From Anaerolineales bacterium UBA4826 (lineage in GTDB: Bacteria; Chloroflexota; Anaerolineae; UBA4142): a stretch of 64,000 nucleotides of DNA. Below the pieces are notes generated by a model, which was not told the DNA's origin, ran no database searches, and worked only from the letters and a program-made list of their open reading frames with translations. The stretch covers positions 9,464 through 73,463 of the forward strand of contig DHFK01000087.1 of the NCBI GenBank assembly GCA_002400365.1. The letters run 5' to 3'. The position numbers and the translations under genes were made by a program. Positions 1 to 9,402 of this stretch are shown here, in pieces. Position 1 is the stretch's first letter. Every line of letters begins with the position of its first letter.

Positions 1-202
1 TCAAATCGTTCACGCGCGGGCGTTCACGCGCGGGCCTCGCTTCGCGGCTCAGAAACTTGACGCCCCGCAGGGCGGGGGGTTGAGGATGCGTCAAGGGCAA
101 GACGTCTTCCGCTTGGCGCATCCTTCGACTCCACTTTGTTCCGCTCAGGATGCTTGCTCCGCTTCTTGCACTCAAATTGAAACCCCCGTGGGCGCGGTTT
201 CT
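1..202. repeat. Intergenic stretch with short inverted repeats
   Basis: No convincing gene was found here. The stretch holds a direct repeat (CGTTCACGCGCGGG twice at the left edge), a small GC hairpin (CCCCGC AGG GCGGGG near 63-78) and a piece of a dispersed motif (CTTCGACTCC...CGCTCAGG near 122-150) that recurs elsewhere in the window, for example near 19520-19545. The short reverse-strand reading frames are repeat-derived. Confidence 0.5.
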
Positions 203-231
203 TTGACTTGCGCATCTGCTTGGGCTATAAT
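203..231 (+). promoter_or_regulatory. Sigma-A-type promoter for yvcK-gap-pgk
   Basis: TTGACT at 203-208 and TATAAT at 226-231 are separated by exactly 17 nt, which matches the housekeeping sigma consensus closely. The transcription start is predicted near 238, leaving a leader of about 37 nt before the GTG start of yvcK, which has an AAGGA ribosome-binding site. Confidence 0.8.
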
Positions 232-274
232 GATTGGGTAGGATCGGTTCTCACACGACGAGTAAGGATGCCAA

Positions 275-1573
275 GTGAATCCGCTATCGCGTCTCTTCAA
301 TCGCTCCGCGTGGAAATGGCTATACATCGGCTTGGGCGTCAAGCGCTGGCTGCTCTTGCTCTCACTTGGCGTGATGGTCCTGGCGCTCGGTTTGGCGTAC
401 GGACTGATCACCCTCTACCGCGAAACAACTCCCCCTGCCATGTTGGGCTACCTCACCCTGCAGTTCATTGACCGTCACGTGCGTGTCGTGCTCTTCGTCG
501 TCGCCGGCGTCGTGGTGATGACAATCGCGATCGTTAAACTGAGCGAATCGCTCGTCTCCGCGTTTGCGAGCGCAGACACGAGTCTGATTGACATCTTGTA
601 TCGCAAACGCGCGCGCCGCAAAGGTCCCAAGATCGTGGCGCTGGGCGGCGGCACCGGGCTTTCGACGCTGCTGCGCGGACTGAAAGAGCATACCGATCAA
701 CTGACGGCGATCGTCACCGTCGCGGACGACGGCGGCAGTTCCGGGCGCCTGCGCCGCGAACTGGGCGTGCTGCCGCCCGGCGACTTTCGTCAGTGCATCG
801 CCGCGCTCGCCGATTCCGAGCCGCTGATGACTGCGCTGCTGCAATACCGCTTTGGCGCAGGCTCGGGGCTGGAAGGTCATTCGTTCGGCAATCTGTTCAT
901 CGCGGCGATGGCGGGCGTCACCGGCAATTTCGAAAGCGCGTTGTTGGAGTCGAGCCGCGTGCTGGCGGTGCGCGGCAAGATTTTGCCGTCCACGTTGCAG
1001 AACGTCACGCTGTGCGCCGAGACGCGCAATCCAGAGCCCCCAGCGAATGGATTGCAGCGCGTCGCCGGCGAATCCGAGATCACGCAGCGCGGCAGACCAA
1101 TCGAGCGCGTGTACCTGGAACCGGAGCATGTGTCCGCGTATCCCGGCGTCATCCGCGCCATCCTCGACGCGGATTTGATCATCGCCGGTCCCGGCAGTCT
1201 ATACACCAGTGTCCTGCCCAACCTGCTGGTCGAAGACGTGCGCGCCGCGCTGAAAGCGTCCAAGGCGCGCAAGGTGTACATCTGCAATGTCGCGACGCAG
1301 CCGGGCGAGACCGACAATTTCTCCGTCGCAGACCATTTCGACGCGCTCACGCAGCACGTCGGCAAGGGCATCTTTACGACGGTCATCGCGAACGACAATT
1401 GGCAAGTGCGTTTTCCAGAACACGCCCAAAGCCAAATGGTGCGCGTCCAATCCGCACCTCCAGATTTCGAAATGATCCGGGGAGATTTGGTGGATGAATC
1501 CAAACCGTGGAGGCATGACCCGGCGAAACTGGCTAAAGAGATTTTAGAGTGGTATAACTCGCTGCACGAATAA
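275..1573 (+). CDS. yvcK: YvcK/CofD-like gluconeogenesis factor with N-terminal membrane segments
   Basis: 432 aa. The first ~110 residues hold about three hydrophobic segments. They are followed by the YvcK core with [19 protein letters not shown] (nucleotide-binding loop), the [14 protein letters not shown] motif and the PPGDFRQC motif. YvcK proteins bind UDP-sugars and are needed for growth on gluconeogenic carbon and for cell shape. The membrane-anchored form is longer than the ~320 aa Bacillus protein. The start is GTG at 275, with AAGGA upstream and a consensus promoter. It lies 25 nt before gap and then pgk, so it is probably co-transcribed with triose-phosphate metabolism. Family assignment is firm; the sensing role is inferred. 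Confidence 0.9.
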   Translation: MNPLSRLFNRSAWKWLYIGLGVKRWLLLLSLGVMVLALGLAYGLITLYRETTPPAMLGYLTLQFIDRHVRVVLFVVAGVVVMTIAIVKLSESLVSAFASADTSLIDILYRKRARRKGPKIVALGGGTGLSTLLRGLKEHTDQLTAIVTVADDGGSSGRLRRELGVLPPGDFRQCIAALADSEPLMTALLQYRFGAGSGLEGHSFGNLFIAAMAGVTGNFESALLESSRVLAVRGKILPSTLQNVTLCAETRNPEPPANGLQRVAGESEITQRGRPIERVYLEPEHVSAYPGVIRAILDADLIIAGPGSLYTSVLPNLLVEDVRAALKASKARKVYICNVATQPGETDNFSVADHFDALTQHVGKGIFTTVIANDNWQVRFPEHAQSQMVRVQSAPPDFEMIRGDLVDESKPWRHDPAKLAKEILEWYNSLHE

Positions 1574-1598
1574 TTCCGACTCTAGGAGGAGAATCACC

Positions 1599-2609
1599 AT
1601 GGCAACACGAATCGGCATCAACGGGTTTGGACGGATCGGGCGGCTGGTCTTTCGCACGATCAAAGCGCGCGCAGCCGGCAAGGTCGAGGTGGTCGCGGTG
1701 AACGACCTGTTCGACCCGGCGACGAACGCGCACTTGCTCAAGTATGATTCGACGTACGGCGCGTTCGACGGAAAGGTTGAGGTCAAAGACGGCAACCTGG
1801 TCGTGGATGGCAAGACGATCAAGGTGACCGCCGAAAAGGATCTGAACGCGATCAAATGGGCGGACCTGGGCGTGGACATCGTGATCGAGTCCACCGGCTT
1901 GTTTACCGACGCGACCAGGTCGCGCGGGCACATCACGTCCGGCGGCGCGAATAAAGTCATCATCTCCGCGCCCGCCAAGAACGAGGACATTACCATCGTC
2001 CTCGGCGTGAACGGCGACAAGTACGACCCAGCCAAGCACCACATGATCTCGAACGCCTCTTGCACCACGAATGGTCTCGCGCCGGTCGCCAAGGTGTTGA
2101 ACGACCGGTTCGGCATTGACAAGGGCATCTTGACTACGGTGCACGCCTATACCAACTCACAGAAACTGCAAGACCTCGGCGCGAAGGATTTGCGCGACGC
2201 ACGCGCCGCCGCGCAGAACATCGTGCCGGCGGAAACCGGCGCGGCAAAAGCCGTCGGGTTGGTCATTCCCGAATTGAAAGGCAGGTTCGGCGGCATGGCA
2301 TTCCGCGTTCCAACCACCACCGTCTCGGTCGTTGACTTTACCGCGGTTCTGAACCAGGAAGCATCGAAAGAAACGATCCGCGCGGCAATGCTCGAATACG
2401 CGAATGGCTCGATGAAGGGCATCCTCGACGTGACCGACGAGCCGTTGGTTTCCAGCGACTTGCGCGGCACGACGTTCTCGTCGGTGTTCAGCGCGATGGA
2501 CACGCTCGTGATCGGCAACCTGGTCAAGGTGATCGCGTGGTACGATAACGAATGGGGCTACGCCTGCCGTGTGGCGGATCTGGCGGCGATGGTGGCGAGT
2601 AAACTGTAA
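1599..2609 (+). CDS. gap: Type I glyceraldehyde-3-phosphate dehydrogenase
   Basis: 336 aa, the normal length for the family. It catalyses NAD-dependent oxidative phosphorylation of glyceraldehyde 3-phosphate in the cytoplasm. The N-terminal NAD-binding motif INGFGRIGR, the catalytic Cys155 in SNASCTTN and the general base His182 in HAYTNSQ are all present, as is the C-terminal [11 protein letters not shown]. An AGGAGGA ribosome-binding site precedes the ATG. It sits between yvcK and pgk and is probably one transcription unit with both. Confidence 0.97.
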   Translation: MATRIGINGFGRIGRLVFRTIKARAAGKVEVVAVNDLFDPATNAHLLKYDSTYGAFDGKVEVKDGNLVVDGKTIKVTAEKDLNAIKWADLGVDIVIESTGLFTDATRSRGHITSGGANKVIISAPAKNEDITIVLGVNGDKYDPAKHHMISNASCTTNGLAPVAKVLNDRFGIDKGILTTVHAYTNSQKLQDLGAKDLRDARAAAQNIVPAETGAAKAVGLVIPELKGRFGGMAFRVPTTTVSVVDFTAVLNQEASKETIRAAMLEYANGSMKGILDVTDEPLVSSDLRGTTFSSVFSAMDTLVIGNLVKVIAWYDNEWGYACRVADLAAMVASKL

Positions 2610-2712
2610 TTGGAGATTGGAGATTGGAGATCGGAAGTTGGAGGTTAGAGGTTGGAAGTTGGACGGATGATCCCAGTCCTCCAACATCTAACGTCCAACC
2701 GCTAACTTCTAG
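2610..2712. repeat. Inverted heptamer-tract repeat between gap and pgk
   Basis: The left arm is a 7-nt tandem tract (TTGGAGA/TTGGAAG units, 2610-2663). The right arm (2680-2711) carries the inverse CCAAC/CCTCCAA units, so the RNA can fold on itself. The related tract CTCCAATCTCCAA occurs inside the molybdopterin gene at 59837-59860. It may act as a processing or attenuation hairpin within the gap-pgk transcript (inference). Confidence 0.75.
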
Positions 2713-2719
2713 GTGAACC

Positions 2720-3889
2720 ATGAACAAGAAAACCATTCGCGACATCAACGTCAAAGACAAACGCGCGCTCGTCCGCGTGGACTTTAACGTGCCGCTGGAA
2801 AAGGGCCAAGTCGCCGACGACACGCGCCTCGTCGCGTCGCTGCCGACGATCCGGTACCTGGTCGCGCAGGGCGCGAAAGTGATCTTGTGCTCGCACCTCG
2901 GTCGCCCCAAGGGCAAGGACCAGAAACTGTCGCTGCGCCCGGTCGCGGCGCGGTTGCAGGACTTGCTCGGCAAGCCGGTCACCTTCGTGGGCGACTGCAT
3001 CGGGCAGCCGGTCGAGCGCGTGGTGGAAGCGCTGAACGCGGGCGATGTGCTGCTGCTGGAGAACGTGCGCTTTTACCCCGAAGAAGAAAAGAACGATCCA
3101 GAGTTTGCCCGGCGACTGGCGGCGTTCGGCGATGTGTACGTGAACGATGCGTTCGGCTCCGCGCATCGCGCGCACGCCAGCACCGAGGGAGTGACGAAAT
3201 ATCTGCCCGGCGTCGCGGGCTTGCTAATGGAAAAGGAATTGAACTATCTCGGCAGCGCGCTCGCGCAGCCGGCAAAACCCTTCGTCGCGATCCTCGGCGG
3301 CGCAAAGGTGAGCGACAAGATCAAGGTGATCGAAAATCTCTTGCCGCAAGTTGATTCGCTGTTGATTGGGGGCGGCATGGCGAACACGTTCCTCGCCGCG
3401 CGCGGCTTGAACCTGGGGCAGTCGCTCGTCGAAGCGGACAAACTTGGTGTGGCAAAAGCGCTGATGGACAAGGGCGGCGCGAAGATCGTGCTGCCAGTCG
3501 ACGCGGTGATCGCGGACAAGTTCGCGGCGGACGCGCAGAACAAGATCGTTCCGGTCGGCCAGGTGCCGGCAGACTGGCGCGTGCTCGACGTCGGTCCCCA
3601 GACGATCGCTGCGTTCTCGGAAATCTTAGGGGGCGCCAAGACAGTCGTGTGGAATGGACCGCTCGGCGTATGCGAGTTCCCCGCGTTCGCGCAAGGCACC
3701 GTTGAGATCGCCAAGCGGCTGGCGCAGTCTGGCGCGACGACGATCATCGGCGGCGGCGACAGCGCGGCGGCGGTCGAGCAAGCCGGCGTCGCGGGCAAGC
3801 TGACGCACATCTCGACCGGCGGCGGCGCGTCGCTCGAGTTTCTGGAAGGGCGCGTGCTGCCGGGGGTGGCGGCGCTGCAGGACAAATAG
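2720..3889 (+). CDS. pgk: Phosphoglycerate kinase
   Basis: 389 aa, slightly short of the usual ~395. It transfers phosphate from 1,3-bisphosphoglycerate to ADP. Diagnostic motifs are [11 protein letters not shown] near residue 19, HLGRPKG, the GGAKVSDKI hinge-adjacent motif, VWNGPLGV and the nucleotide-binding [17 protein letters not shown]. It follows gap after a 110-nt repeat-filled gap, so the yvcK-gap-pgk order forms one metabolic unit. Confidence 0.97.
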   Translation: MNKKTIRDINVKDKRALVRVDFNVPLEKGQVADDTRLVASLPTIRYLVAQGAKVILCSHLGRPKGKDQKLSLRPVAARLQDLLGKPVTFVGDCIGQPVERVVEALNAGDVLLLENVRFYPEEEKNDPEFARRLAAFGDVYVNDAFGSAHRAHASTEGVTKYLPGVAGLLMEKELNYLGSALAQPAKPFVAILGGAKVSDKIKVIENLLPQVDSLLIGGGMANTFLAARGLNLGQSLVEADKLGVAKALMDKGGAKIVLPVDAVIADKFAADAQNKIVPVGQVPADWRVLDVGPQTIAAFSEILGGAKTVVWNGPLGVCEFPAFAQGTVEIAKRLAQSGATTIIGGGDSAAAVEQAGVAGKLTHISTGGGASLEFLEGRVLPGVAALQDK

Positions 3890-3960
3890 CAGGTGCTCGT
3901 ACTATCGCCCGCGGGTCCGAGAACCAAAGAGCGGCGCGCTGACGCCACGGAAGACGCAAA

Positions 3961-4251
3961 ATGACCCAAGCAGATGTCCTAAGAACCCTCAAGGCCTTGA
4001 AGCCTGAGTTCACCACGCGCTTTAAGGTCAAAGAACTCAGTCTCTTCGGCTCCTTCGTCCGAGGCGAGCAGACAGAAGCCAGCGATGTTGACGTTCTGGT
4101 AGAATTCGACGAAAGCGCTAGTCTGTTTGATTTGGTAAGGTTGTCACTCTTTTTGGAAGATCAACTTCATCGGAAGATAGATGTCGTACCAAAGGATTCC
4201 TTGCGCATGGAATTCCGAGAGAATATCTTGCGCGAGAGGGTGACGGTATGA
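3961..4251 (+). CDS. mntA: MNT-type nucleotidyltransferase antitoxin
   Basis: 96 aa. A minimal nucleotidyltransferase with GSFVRGEQTEASDVDVLVEF, matching the GS-x10-DxD signature that binds NTP and Mg. In MNT/HEPN pairs such proteins AMPylate and neutralise the HEPN ribonuclease partner. The stop overlaps the start of the following HEPN gene by 4 nt (ATGA), typical of translationally coupled toxin-antitoxin operons. Function is taken from the family. Confidence 0.88.
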   Translation: MTQADVLRTLKALKPEFTTRFKVKELSLFGSFVRGEQTEASDVDVLVEFDESASLFDLVRLSLFLEDQLHRKIDVVPKDSLRMEFRENILRERVTV

Positions 4252-4616
4252 GAGACTATCGGATTTTTCTCAAGGACATCTTGGCGGCGATCAAAAGCAT
4301 CCAGACATTCATCGCGGGGATGGATCTCGAAACTTTCCAATCGGATGACAAGACGACGAGCGCGGTTATTCGCAAGTTCGAAATCATCGGCGAAGCCGTG
4401 CGGGGTGTTCCCGAAGACATTCGCACCGCCTATGCCAAAGTCGCGTGGAAAGAAATGGCGGGGATGCGTGATCGCCTGATTCATTTCTATATGGGCGTCA
4501 ATTATCGGCTTATCTGGAAAACGATTCAAGAGGACTTGCCTACGACCGAAGCGCAGATTCAAAAAATCCTTGAGGAAAACCCAGCCGACCCGGCAAACGG
4601 GCGGGTCTCGGAATGA
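4248..4616 (+). CDS. hepT: HepT-like HEPN ribonuclease toxin (DUF86)
   Basis: 122 aa, all-alpha. The RNase motif R-x4-H-x-Y is present as RDRLIHFY around residues 78-85. The sequence KFEIIGEAVRGVP is typical of DUF86/HepT proteins. It overlaps mntA by 4 nt. Together they form a complete MNT/HEPN module, the first of three toxin-antitoxin-like pairs in this window. Confidence 0.88.
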   Translation: MRDYRIFLKDILAAIKSIQTFIAGMDLETFQSDDKTTSAVIRKFEIIGEAVRGVPEDIRTAYAKVAWKEMAGMRDRLIHFYMGVNYRLIWKTIQEDLPTTEAQIQKILEENPADPANGRVSE

Positions 4617-4625
4617 GCTTCGTGG

Positions 4626-5237
4626 ATGATTCCTGTTGATTTCGGCTTGTCCAAGTCAGGAGTAGGAGCGTTGAGAAAGAACGTCCAGTCCCAGTGGAAA
4701 GAAGAAACTCTCCGAATGAAGCCGGGTCACACTTGGAAATCCCAGCCCGGCTACAAGATATTTGTGGCGGATCGCGGGGCAGTGCGCTTCCAGATTCCAA
4801 AACACTGGATCGTTGAGCCAGATGCGCGGTCTGTCAAATTCTTCGACGGCGCGCCCCCAAACGATAACTGTCGCTTGGAGTGCTCTTACTTGCGTATACC
4901 GTCCTTGGACTGGAGCGGACTGCCTCTGTCGGAACTGATCGCCGTGGCGCTGAAGGGCGATCCGAGAGAAACTGTGATGAGTGGAGACATCGTTCAGCCA
5001 GATAGACAGGATCTTGAGATCGCTTGGGCAGAGTTTAGTTTCGTTGATTCAAACGAACAGCGTTCTGCCTGCACGCGAGTTTGCATTGCCCGCGGCTCCG
5101 GAATCCAATGTCTGCTCACGCTTGATTTCTGGCCCGAGGATGCTGCGCGAATCAATCCGGTGTGGCTTCAAGTCATCCGCACCGTGGAACTGGGCAGGTA
5201 CGTCACCGATCCGACCAAGGGAGAAACTATTCATTGA
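4626..5237 (+). CDS. Hypothetical protein downstream of MNT/HEPN module
   Basis: 203 aa from the first ATG. A start at 4716 (MKPGHTWKSQPGYKIF) is also plausible and would give about 173 aa. No family is recognised and there is no signal peptide or membrane segment. The composition (many W, D and E residues, beta-rich, FVADRGAVRFQIPKHW) suggests a small soluble beta protein. It starts 9 nt after hepT and could belong to the same transcript. Confidence 0.6.
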   Translation: MIPVDFGLSKSGVGALRKNVQSQWKEETLRMKPGHTWKSQPGYKIFVADRGAVRFQIPKHWIVEPDARSVKFFDGAPPNDNCRLECSYLRIPSLDWSGLPLSELIAVALKGDPRETVMSGDIVQPDRQDLEIAWAEFSFVDSNEQRSACTRVCIARGSGIQCLLTLDFWPEDAARINPVWLQVIRTVELGRYVTDPTKGETIH

Positions 5238-5251
5238 ACGTTTTTGGCAAA

Positions 5252-6955
5252 TTACTTCTCCCCCACCACAATCAACGACATCGCGTTCGGCGGCATTGCA
5301 AATGAAACGCGCGCCGCGCCGTTCTCGATCGCGCTGGCGCTGACTTGAGGCGCCAGTTTCGCTTTCGCCGCGATCTCCGCGACCTGCGCGCTCGTCGGTG
5401 ATTTGGGACTGCCGAGCGCGAGCCACGCGCGGTACGCGTTCGCGTGCTCACGGTCAATCCGATAGTGCTTTAGCGGTACACTGGTCCCAGTAATTCCCTT
5501 GACCGTCAACTCGACCCCGACCGGATCACCGGTTCCTGCCGGGTTCTTTTCCTCGAACCGGTAAACAACCATCTGTGCTGATCCACCGCGCCGCGCGGCA
5601 AAGCCGCGCACGTCTGCGCCCGGCTGCGCGATGTCAACGGCGATGCGTTCCGATCCCAGTTTGCCGAGCAACCAGTATGCGTTGAAGATGGGCAGCGGAA
5701 TGACCTGATCGCCGTAGAGCCGCGTGTGGGCGCGCCAGCCGTTCACCATTTGTCCCCAGCGTAAGAACAAGTCCACGCGCGCGTCCGCGTTGTTCAAGTT
5801 GTTGTCAATCGAACGGCAGAGGAACGCGGCATCGTATTCGCCCAAGACCGTCGGCGATTGTCCGGCGTCGCTCTGATTCAGTGTTTGTCCCCACTCGTTC
5901 TGGTGCAATTCGACTTGCGCCAGCGCGGGGTAACTGCGGACGCGCGCGCGGCGTTTCTTGTTATGCTCCAATAATCCCTGGCTCGCGCCGTAGCCGTGCC
6001 ACGAGATGAAATCAGCGCGCGTGCCGCGCGTGCCGGTCACCGCGTTCGTGCCACTCGTGATGTGATCGAGGAAGAGCCGGAAAAAGTCGTCGTGTCCGGC
6101 AAGCCCAGGTCCCCCCACTCTGATTTGCGAATCTGCCGCCGTCGCGCCATCCACAAAGTAATCGTACATCTTGTTGAACCGCGCGATGCGTTCGGACGTG
6201 AATTTCTGCGGACCTTCCGCGCCGTCAATGAAATAGGCGCGCAAATCCGGCTCGTTCCAGATTTCAAAGTACCAGGTCCGCACCTCGTCCGCGCCATAGC
6301 GTTCGCCGAGATGCTTCACCGTGTGGTAAATCATCTCGCGCCATTTGGAGTAATCGCGCGGCGTGTTGATCGCGCCGCCGGAATAGTTGCGGACAAGCGT
6401 GCCCTCCGCGAGCGCGTCCGGCATAAAGTCCATTTCGAGGATCGGTTTCAAGCCGGCGCGCTGCCAGATGTCCAGAACTTGATCGAGATACTCAAAGTTG
6501 TAACGCGGCGCGCCGCTCGCATCTTCGGCATAGACGCGGCAGCCGTAGATTTGATCTGGACGCGCGCGCGGCGCCGCATCGCTGAATGTATTGTGACAGC
6601 GGATGTAGCGAAACGCGCGGCTCGCGCGCATCATCTCCCAGACCGGCTGTGTGACGGGCGAGGTCGTGTGCGCGAACATCGGATCGAAGCCGACGTTGCC
6701 CCACAGTTTCGCGTCGCACGCGCCGACGACGCGGCTGATATCTGCGCTCAAGCGCGCGGCGAGGGGCGGCGACGTAGGAGACGCCGTTGGAGATGGAGGG
6801 ACAGAAGTTGGCGGTTGGAAGTTGGAAGTTGGACTGGGCGTTGGCGCAGCGGTGGGAATGTCGGCGGCTCGGCATCCTCCAAGCATCCAAGCGGCGGCGA
6901 GTGATGCCGCGCCGATCCCGACTTGCTTTATGAATTCGCGGCGGGTTGTTCGCAT
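5252..6955 (-). CDS. Secreted GH39-like glycoside hydrolase lipoprotein
   Basis: About 567 aa from the ATG at ~6955; a longer TTG-start reading frame reaches 6991. The N-terminus RRREF-like twin-arginine stretch (RTTRREFIKQ), a hydrophobic run and the lipobox LGGC indicate Tat-type export and lipidation. A PTPSPTS-rich linker follows. The catalytic region has WYFEIWNEPDLRAYF (NEP acid/base Glu, as in clan GH-A/GH39 xylosidases) and a later VELHQNEWGQ candidate nucleophile. It probably trims plant or exopolysaccharide chains; the substrate is unknown. The linker near 6787-6835 contains a repeat tract read in frame. Confidence 0.75.
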   Translation of the reverse strand: MRTTRREFIKQVGIGAASLAAAWMLGGCRAADIPTAAPTPSPTSNFQPPTSVPPSPTASPTSPPLAARLSADISRVVGACDAKLWGNVGFDPMFAHTTSPVTQPVWEMMRASRAFRYIRCHNTFSDAAPRARPDQIYGCRVYAEDASGAPRYNFEYLDQVLDIWQRAGLKPILEMDFMPDALAEGTLVRNYSGGAINTPRDYSKWREMIYHTVKHLGERYGADEVRTWYFEIWNEPDLRAYFIDGAEGPQKFTSERIARFNKMYDYFVDGATAADSQIRVGGPGLAGHDDFFRLFLDHITSGTNAVTGTRGTRADFISWHGYGASQGLLEHNKKRRARVRSYPALAQVELHQNEWGQTLNQSDAGQSPTVLGEYDAAFLCRSIDNNLNNADARVDLFLRWGQMVNGWRAHTRLYGDQVIPLPIFNAYWLLGKLGSERIAVDIAQPGADVRGFAARRGGSAQMVVYRFEEKNPAGTGDPVGVELTVKGITGTSVPLKHYRIDREHANAYRAWLALGSPKSPTSAQVAEIAAKAKLAPQVSASAIENGAARVSFAMPPNAMSLIVVGEK

Positions 6956-7010
6956 GACGACCTCCGACCAAGTGTACGTGCTTTGGAACAAACGTCAAAA
7001 TGACGCAAAG

Positions 7011-7040
7011 ACCTGGAAGGCGCTCAAGCACCTTCCAGGT
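7011..7040 (-). terminator. Stem-loop after the 7047-7490 gene
   Basis: A perfect 10-bp inverted repeat, ACCTGGAAGG / CCTTCCAGGT, with a 10-nt loop lies just past the stop of the minus-strand gene. The U-tract is weak (TCTTTG). The same arm sequence recurs at 10981-11007, so this is a repeat-family member that may double as a terminator. Confidence 0.55.
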
Positions 7041-7046
7041 TTGGCT

Positions 7047-7490
7047 TTACGGTAACGTAATGACCTTGCCCGTCTCAGTCCACACGCCATCTTCCTTATC
7101 GGTGTGGTACTTGCCCTGTCCCCGCAGGAGAAACTTGCCGGTGCCGGTCGCTTCGAGTTTGATGTTCTTGCCACCCAACGACACGACGATGTTGCTTCCG
7201 CTGATCTGCGCTTGCCCATCAAACCCGACATAGATGACGGTGCGGTCGTTGGGTTGGCGCTTGATGCCTTTGCCGCTGACATTGATGTCCGCGTCACCGG
7301 CAAGGTCGCGCATGGACAACACCCCTGACCCACTGAGGGTGATCGAACCGCTCCCTTTCATCGCGGCAAATCCATCACCCTCTGCAGTTAGCGAGCCGGT
7401 GCCACCACCTTGCTCTGCCGCGGCGATGGCAGTCAGTAGCAAGGCGGCAACCAGTGCGAGAGTGAATGCGACGACCAATTTGCCTTTCAT
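7047..7490 (-). CDS. Exported beta-rich repetitive protein
   Basis: 147 aa. It has a Sec signal peptide (MKGKLVVAFTLALVAALLL then AIAAAE). The mature part is glycine- and serine-rich with short alternating strands (GSITLSGSGVLSM, GDADINVSGKGI, AQISGSNIVVSL), suggesting a small beta-solenoid or beta-sandwich. A strong ribosome-binding site, AAGGGAGG, precedes the ATG. It is downstream of the two small membrane peptides and of a putative response-regulator box at 7793-7811, so it may be an envelope-stress output. No named family is recognised. Confidence 0.75.
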   Translation of the reverse strand: MKGKLVVAFTLALVAALLLTAIAAAEQGGGTGSLTAEGDGFAAMKGSGSITLSGSGVLSMRDLAGDADINVSGKGIKRQPNDRTVIYVGFDGQAQISGSNIVVSLGGKNIKLEATGTGKFLLRGQGKYHTDKEDGVWTETGKVITLP

Positions 7491-7516
7491 GGTACACCTC
7501 CCTTTGAATCAATGTC

Positions 7517-7639
7517 TCATCGCGAGACAGCCCGAACACTTTTTTGCGACAGACCTAGCCAAATCACGAGTGCGATGCAAATCAGCGACGAGAGCACGTC
7601 CGTAGCCAGTTGGCTCAAGAATTTCTTGACGTTGCGCAT
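7517..7639 (-). CDS. Small single-pass membrane peptide (40 aa)
   Basis: A 40-codon frame: basic N-terminus MRNVKKFLSQ, a hydrophobic helix (LSSLICIALVIWLGL) and a basic tail (KSVRAVSR). AGGGGA lies about 9 nt upstream of the ATG, a credible ribosome-binding site. It is too short for routine gene callers. It lies between the exported protein at 7490 and the 22-residue peptide at 7726, all on the minus strand. Coding status rests on the ribosome-binding site, the membrane profile and the context. Confidence 0.55.
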   Translation of the reverse strand: MRNVKKFLSQLATDVLSSLICIALVIWLGLSQKSVRAVSR

Positions 7640-7657
7640 ACACACTAGTCCCCTCTG

Positions 7658-7726
7658 TCACATCCCCGGCTGGCGGAGAACCAGCCACGTACCGATTGCG
7701 ATGATCGAAAACTGATGCTGTGACAT
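7658..7726 (-). CDS. Candidate 22-residue hydrophobic peptide
   Basis: A 22-codon frame starting MSQHQFSIIAIGTWLVL. It has an excellent GGGAGG ribosome-binding site 7 nt before the ATG, of the same type as the exported-protein gene at 7490. The core is hydrophobic enough to associate with a membrane. It is the first frame after the direct-repeat operator at 7793-7811. It could be a leader peptide or a small regulator of the adjacent sensor kinase; both roles are inference. Confidence 0.45.
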   Translation of the reverse strand: MSQHQFSIIAIGTWLVLRQPGM

Positions 7727-7792
7727 GGTTTTGCCTCCCACCGTCTTATCACGTGGATCATCGCGCTAGCGGGTTAAGGCGGAATGAAACTG

Positions 7793-7811
7793 CTGTAAAA
7801 TGACTGTAAAA
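7793..7811. promoter_or_regulatory. Direct-repeat operator, PhoB/OmpR-like spacing
   Basis: CTGTAAAA-TGA-CTGTAAAA is a perfect 8-bp direct repeat with an 11-bp period, the geometry bound by PhoB/OmpR-family dimers. A near copy lies at 10147-10165, next to the response-regulator gene. It is placed upstream of the minus-strand small peptides and exported protein. Confidence 0.65.
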
Positions 7812-7815
7812 CAAA

Positions 7816-7852
7816 AAAGGCGCGACGCCCGTTCGACAGGCGTCGCGCCTTT
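7816..7852 (-). terminator. Rho-independent terminator of the two-component operon
   Basis: On the minus strand a perfect 14-bp stem (AAAGGCGCGACGCC / GGCGTCGCGCCTTT, 9-nt loop) is followed by TTTTTTGTTTT-type sequence. It overlaps the last base of the kinase stop codon. It separates the kinase gene from the small peptides downstream. Confidence 0.85.
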
Positions 7853-9300
7853 CAGCGCACCGGCAGATGAATGGTGAACACGCTGCCGTGCCCCGGTTCG
7901 CTCTTCACCGTGATCGCGCCGCCGTGCGCGGCGACGATTTCTTTGGCAATGGCTAGCCCCAAGCCGGTGCCGCCGGCGACGCGCGCTTTATCGCCGCGAT
8001 AAAACCGCGCAAAGAGGCGCGGCAAGTCGTCCGCGGGAATGCCTTCGCCCGTGTCGGCGACGGCGATCCGAATCCATCGCTGCGTCGGGGTCTTGCCTGC
8101 CGACCACCGCGCGAGCAAAGTGCTTTTGCCAGCGCTTTCTAGCGCTTCGGCTTTGGCGGTCACGGTGACTGTTCCGCCCGGGCGATTGTACTTGATCGCG
8201 TTTTCGACCAGGTTGGTCACGACTTGTTCCAATTGGCCGGCGTCGCCGGTGATTGGAGGGAGGGCGTCAACCATGGCGACGATCGTCGCAGCCGGGATGT
8301 TCGCGCGCGCGCGGCAACGCTCGATCCAGCGCGGCAAGAGTTCGCCCAAGTCAACCCGGTCCTGCGCGAGCGCGATTTGCCCGGATTCCAGCCGCGCGAG
8401 CGTGAGCAAATTGCCAACCAAGCGCGCCATCCGCCCGGCTTCGTCGAAGATCGTTTGCGCGGCGCGGCGCGCCCCCGCCAGGTCATAGGTCGTCCCGTCG
8501 AGAATCGCCTGCGAAAAGCCCTGGATCGAAGTGAGCGGCGTTTTCAATTCGTGCGAGACGTTCGCGACGAAATCTTTTTCCATCTGCCGCGCGCGCTGCA
8601 TCTGCTCCGCCATCGCGTTGAAACTCGCGCCCAGCCGTCCGATTTCATCGCGCCCCCGGGCGTCGACGCGATGAGCGTACTCTCCGCGCGCCAGCGCTTC
8701 GGTTGCCTGCGTCAAGCGCGTGATCGGTCGGGCAATCGAGCGCGCCAGCCAGAGCGCGGCGAGCAGCGAGACCACTAACGTGATCGCGCCGGCGAGCAAG
8801 AGACTCGCGCCGATGTCGTCGAGCACGGCGAAGAAGGGCTGTTCTTTTGCCGCCAAACCCACGTACACCTGCTGCCCGCCGACCTGGCCTGCCAGCACGG
8901 CGACGTACAGCAGCGTGCGATTGAGGTTGCGTTGTGGATGAACGCCCCAGATGAATCCGCGGGGAGTGCCCGGCTTGTTCAGTGGCGTGAAAGAGATGTT
9001 GCGATTGGTCAAGCCATTTGCCGCGTCCGCCAGCACCAGCCCTTTGTCGGTCACGATGATGAGATCGCCGACGCCGGTAGTTTGCTGCTGGAGCCGCGTC
9101 ATCACCTCGCGCGGCGGAACGTTGTTGAGGAGCAGCGCGCGCGCCTGGAACGCCAACGGCACGACGGCATCCCCCAGGCGCGCGAGTTGGACATCGCGCT
9201 GGTACGCGCGCAGAATCACTGCCAGACTCACCGCGACGATCGCGAGCGTGAGCAGGATGACAAAGACGAAGGTTAGGGCAAGGCGCGTTCTAAGAGACAT
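7852..9300 (-). CDS. Sensor histidine kinase, PhoR/BaeS-like
   Basis: 482 aa. There is an N-terminal membrane helix (residues ~8-31), a periplasmic sensor region (~32-165) and a second helix (~166-186). Then come HAMP (~187-240), HisKA with phospho-acceptor His250 in FVANVSHELKTPLTSIQGF, and HATPase with N box NLVENAIKYN, G1 ADTGEGIPADD and G2 GTGLGLAIAKEI. All catalytic elements are intact. It follows the response regulator on the same strand after a ~100-nt repeat-rich gap and ends at a strong terminator. The stimulus is unknown; envelope or phosphate state is a guess from the layout. Confidence 0.93.
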   Translation of the reverse strand: MSLRTRLALTFVFVILLTLAIVAVSLAVILRAYQRDVQLARLGDAVVPLAFQARALLLNNVPPREVMTRLQQQTTGVGDLIIVTDKGLVLADAANGLTNRNISFTPLNKPGTPRGFIWGVHPQRNLNRTLLYVAVLAGQVGGQQVYVGLAAKEQPFFAVLDDIGASLLLAGAITLVVSLLAALWLARSIARPITRLTQATEALARGEYAHRVDARGRDEIGRLGASFNAMAEQMQRARQMEKDFVANVSHELKTPLTSIQGFSQAILDGTTYDLAGARRAAQTIFDEAGRMARLVGNLLTLARLESGQIALAQDRVDLGELLPRWIERCRARANIPAATIVAMVDALPPITGDAGQLEQVVTNLVENAIKYNRPGGTVTVTAKAEALESAGKSTLLARWSAGKTPTQRWIRIAVADTGEGIPADDLPRLFARFYRGDKARVAGGTGLGLAIAKEIVAAHGGAITVKSEPGHGSVFTIHLPVR

Positions 9301-9402
9301 CCGACTTTCGATTGCCGATCCTTCGGCAAGCGCAGGACAGGTTTTTCGATTTTCGATTGGGGCGCGCCAGAAATCGGCAATCGAAAATCGAACATCGAGA
9401 AT
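9301..9402. repeat. Palindromic GATTTTC-type repeat between regulator and kinase
   Basis: Arms of TTTTCGATTTTCGATT-like units face CAATCGAAAATCGAACATCG units, with a CTTCGGCAAGCGCAGGA piece in the middle. The same arms recur at 35108-35168. It lies inside the two-component operon and could modulate the kinase to regulator ratio. Confidence 0.7.

Noticed and set aside
24..215. Reverse-strand 63-codon frame near the left edge
   Set aside because: It consists of repeat and hairpin DNA with no ribosome-binding site, and overlaps the yvcK promoter.
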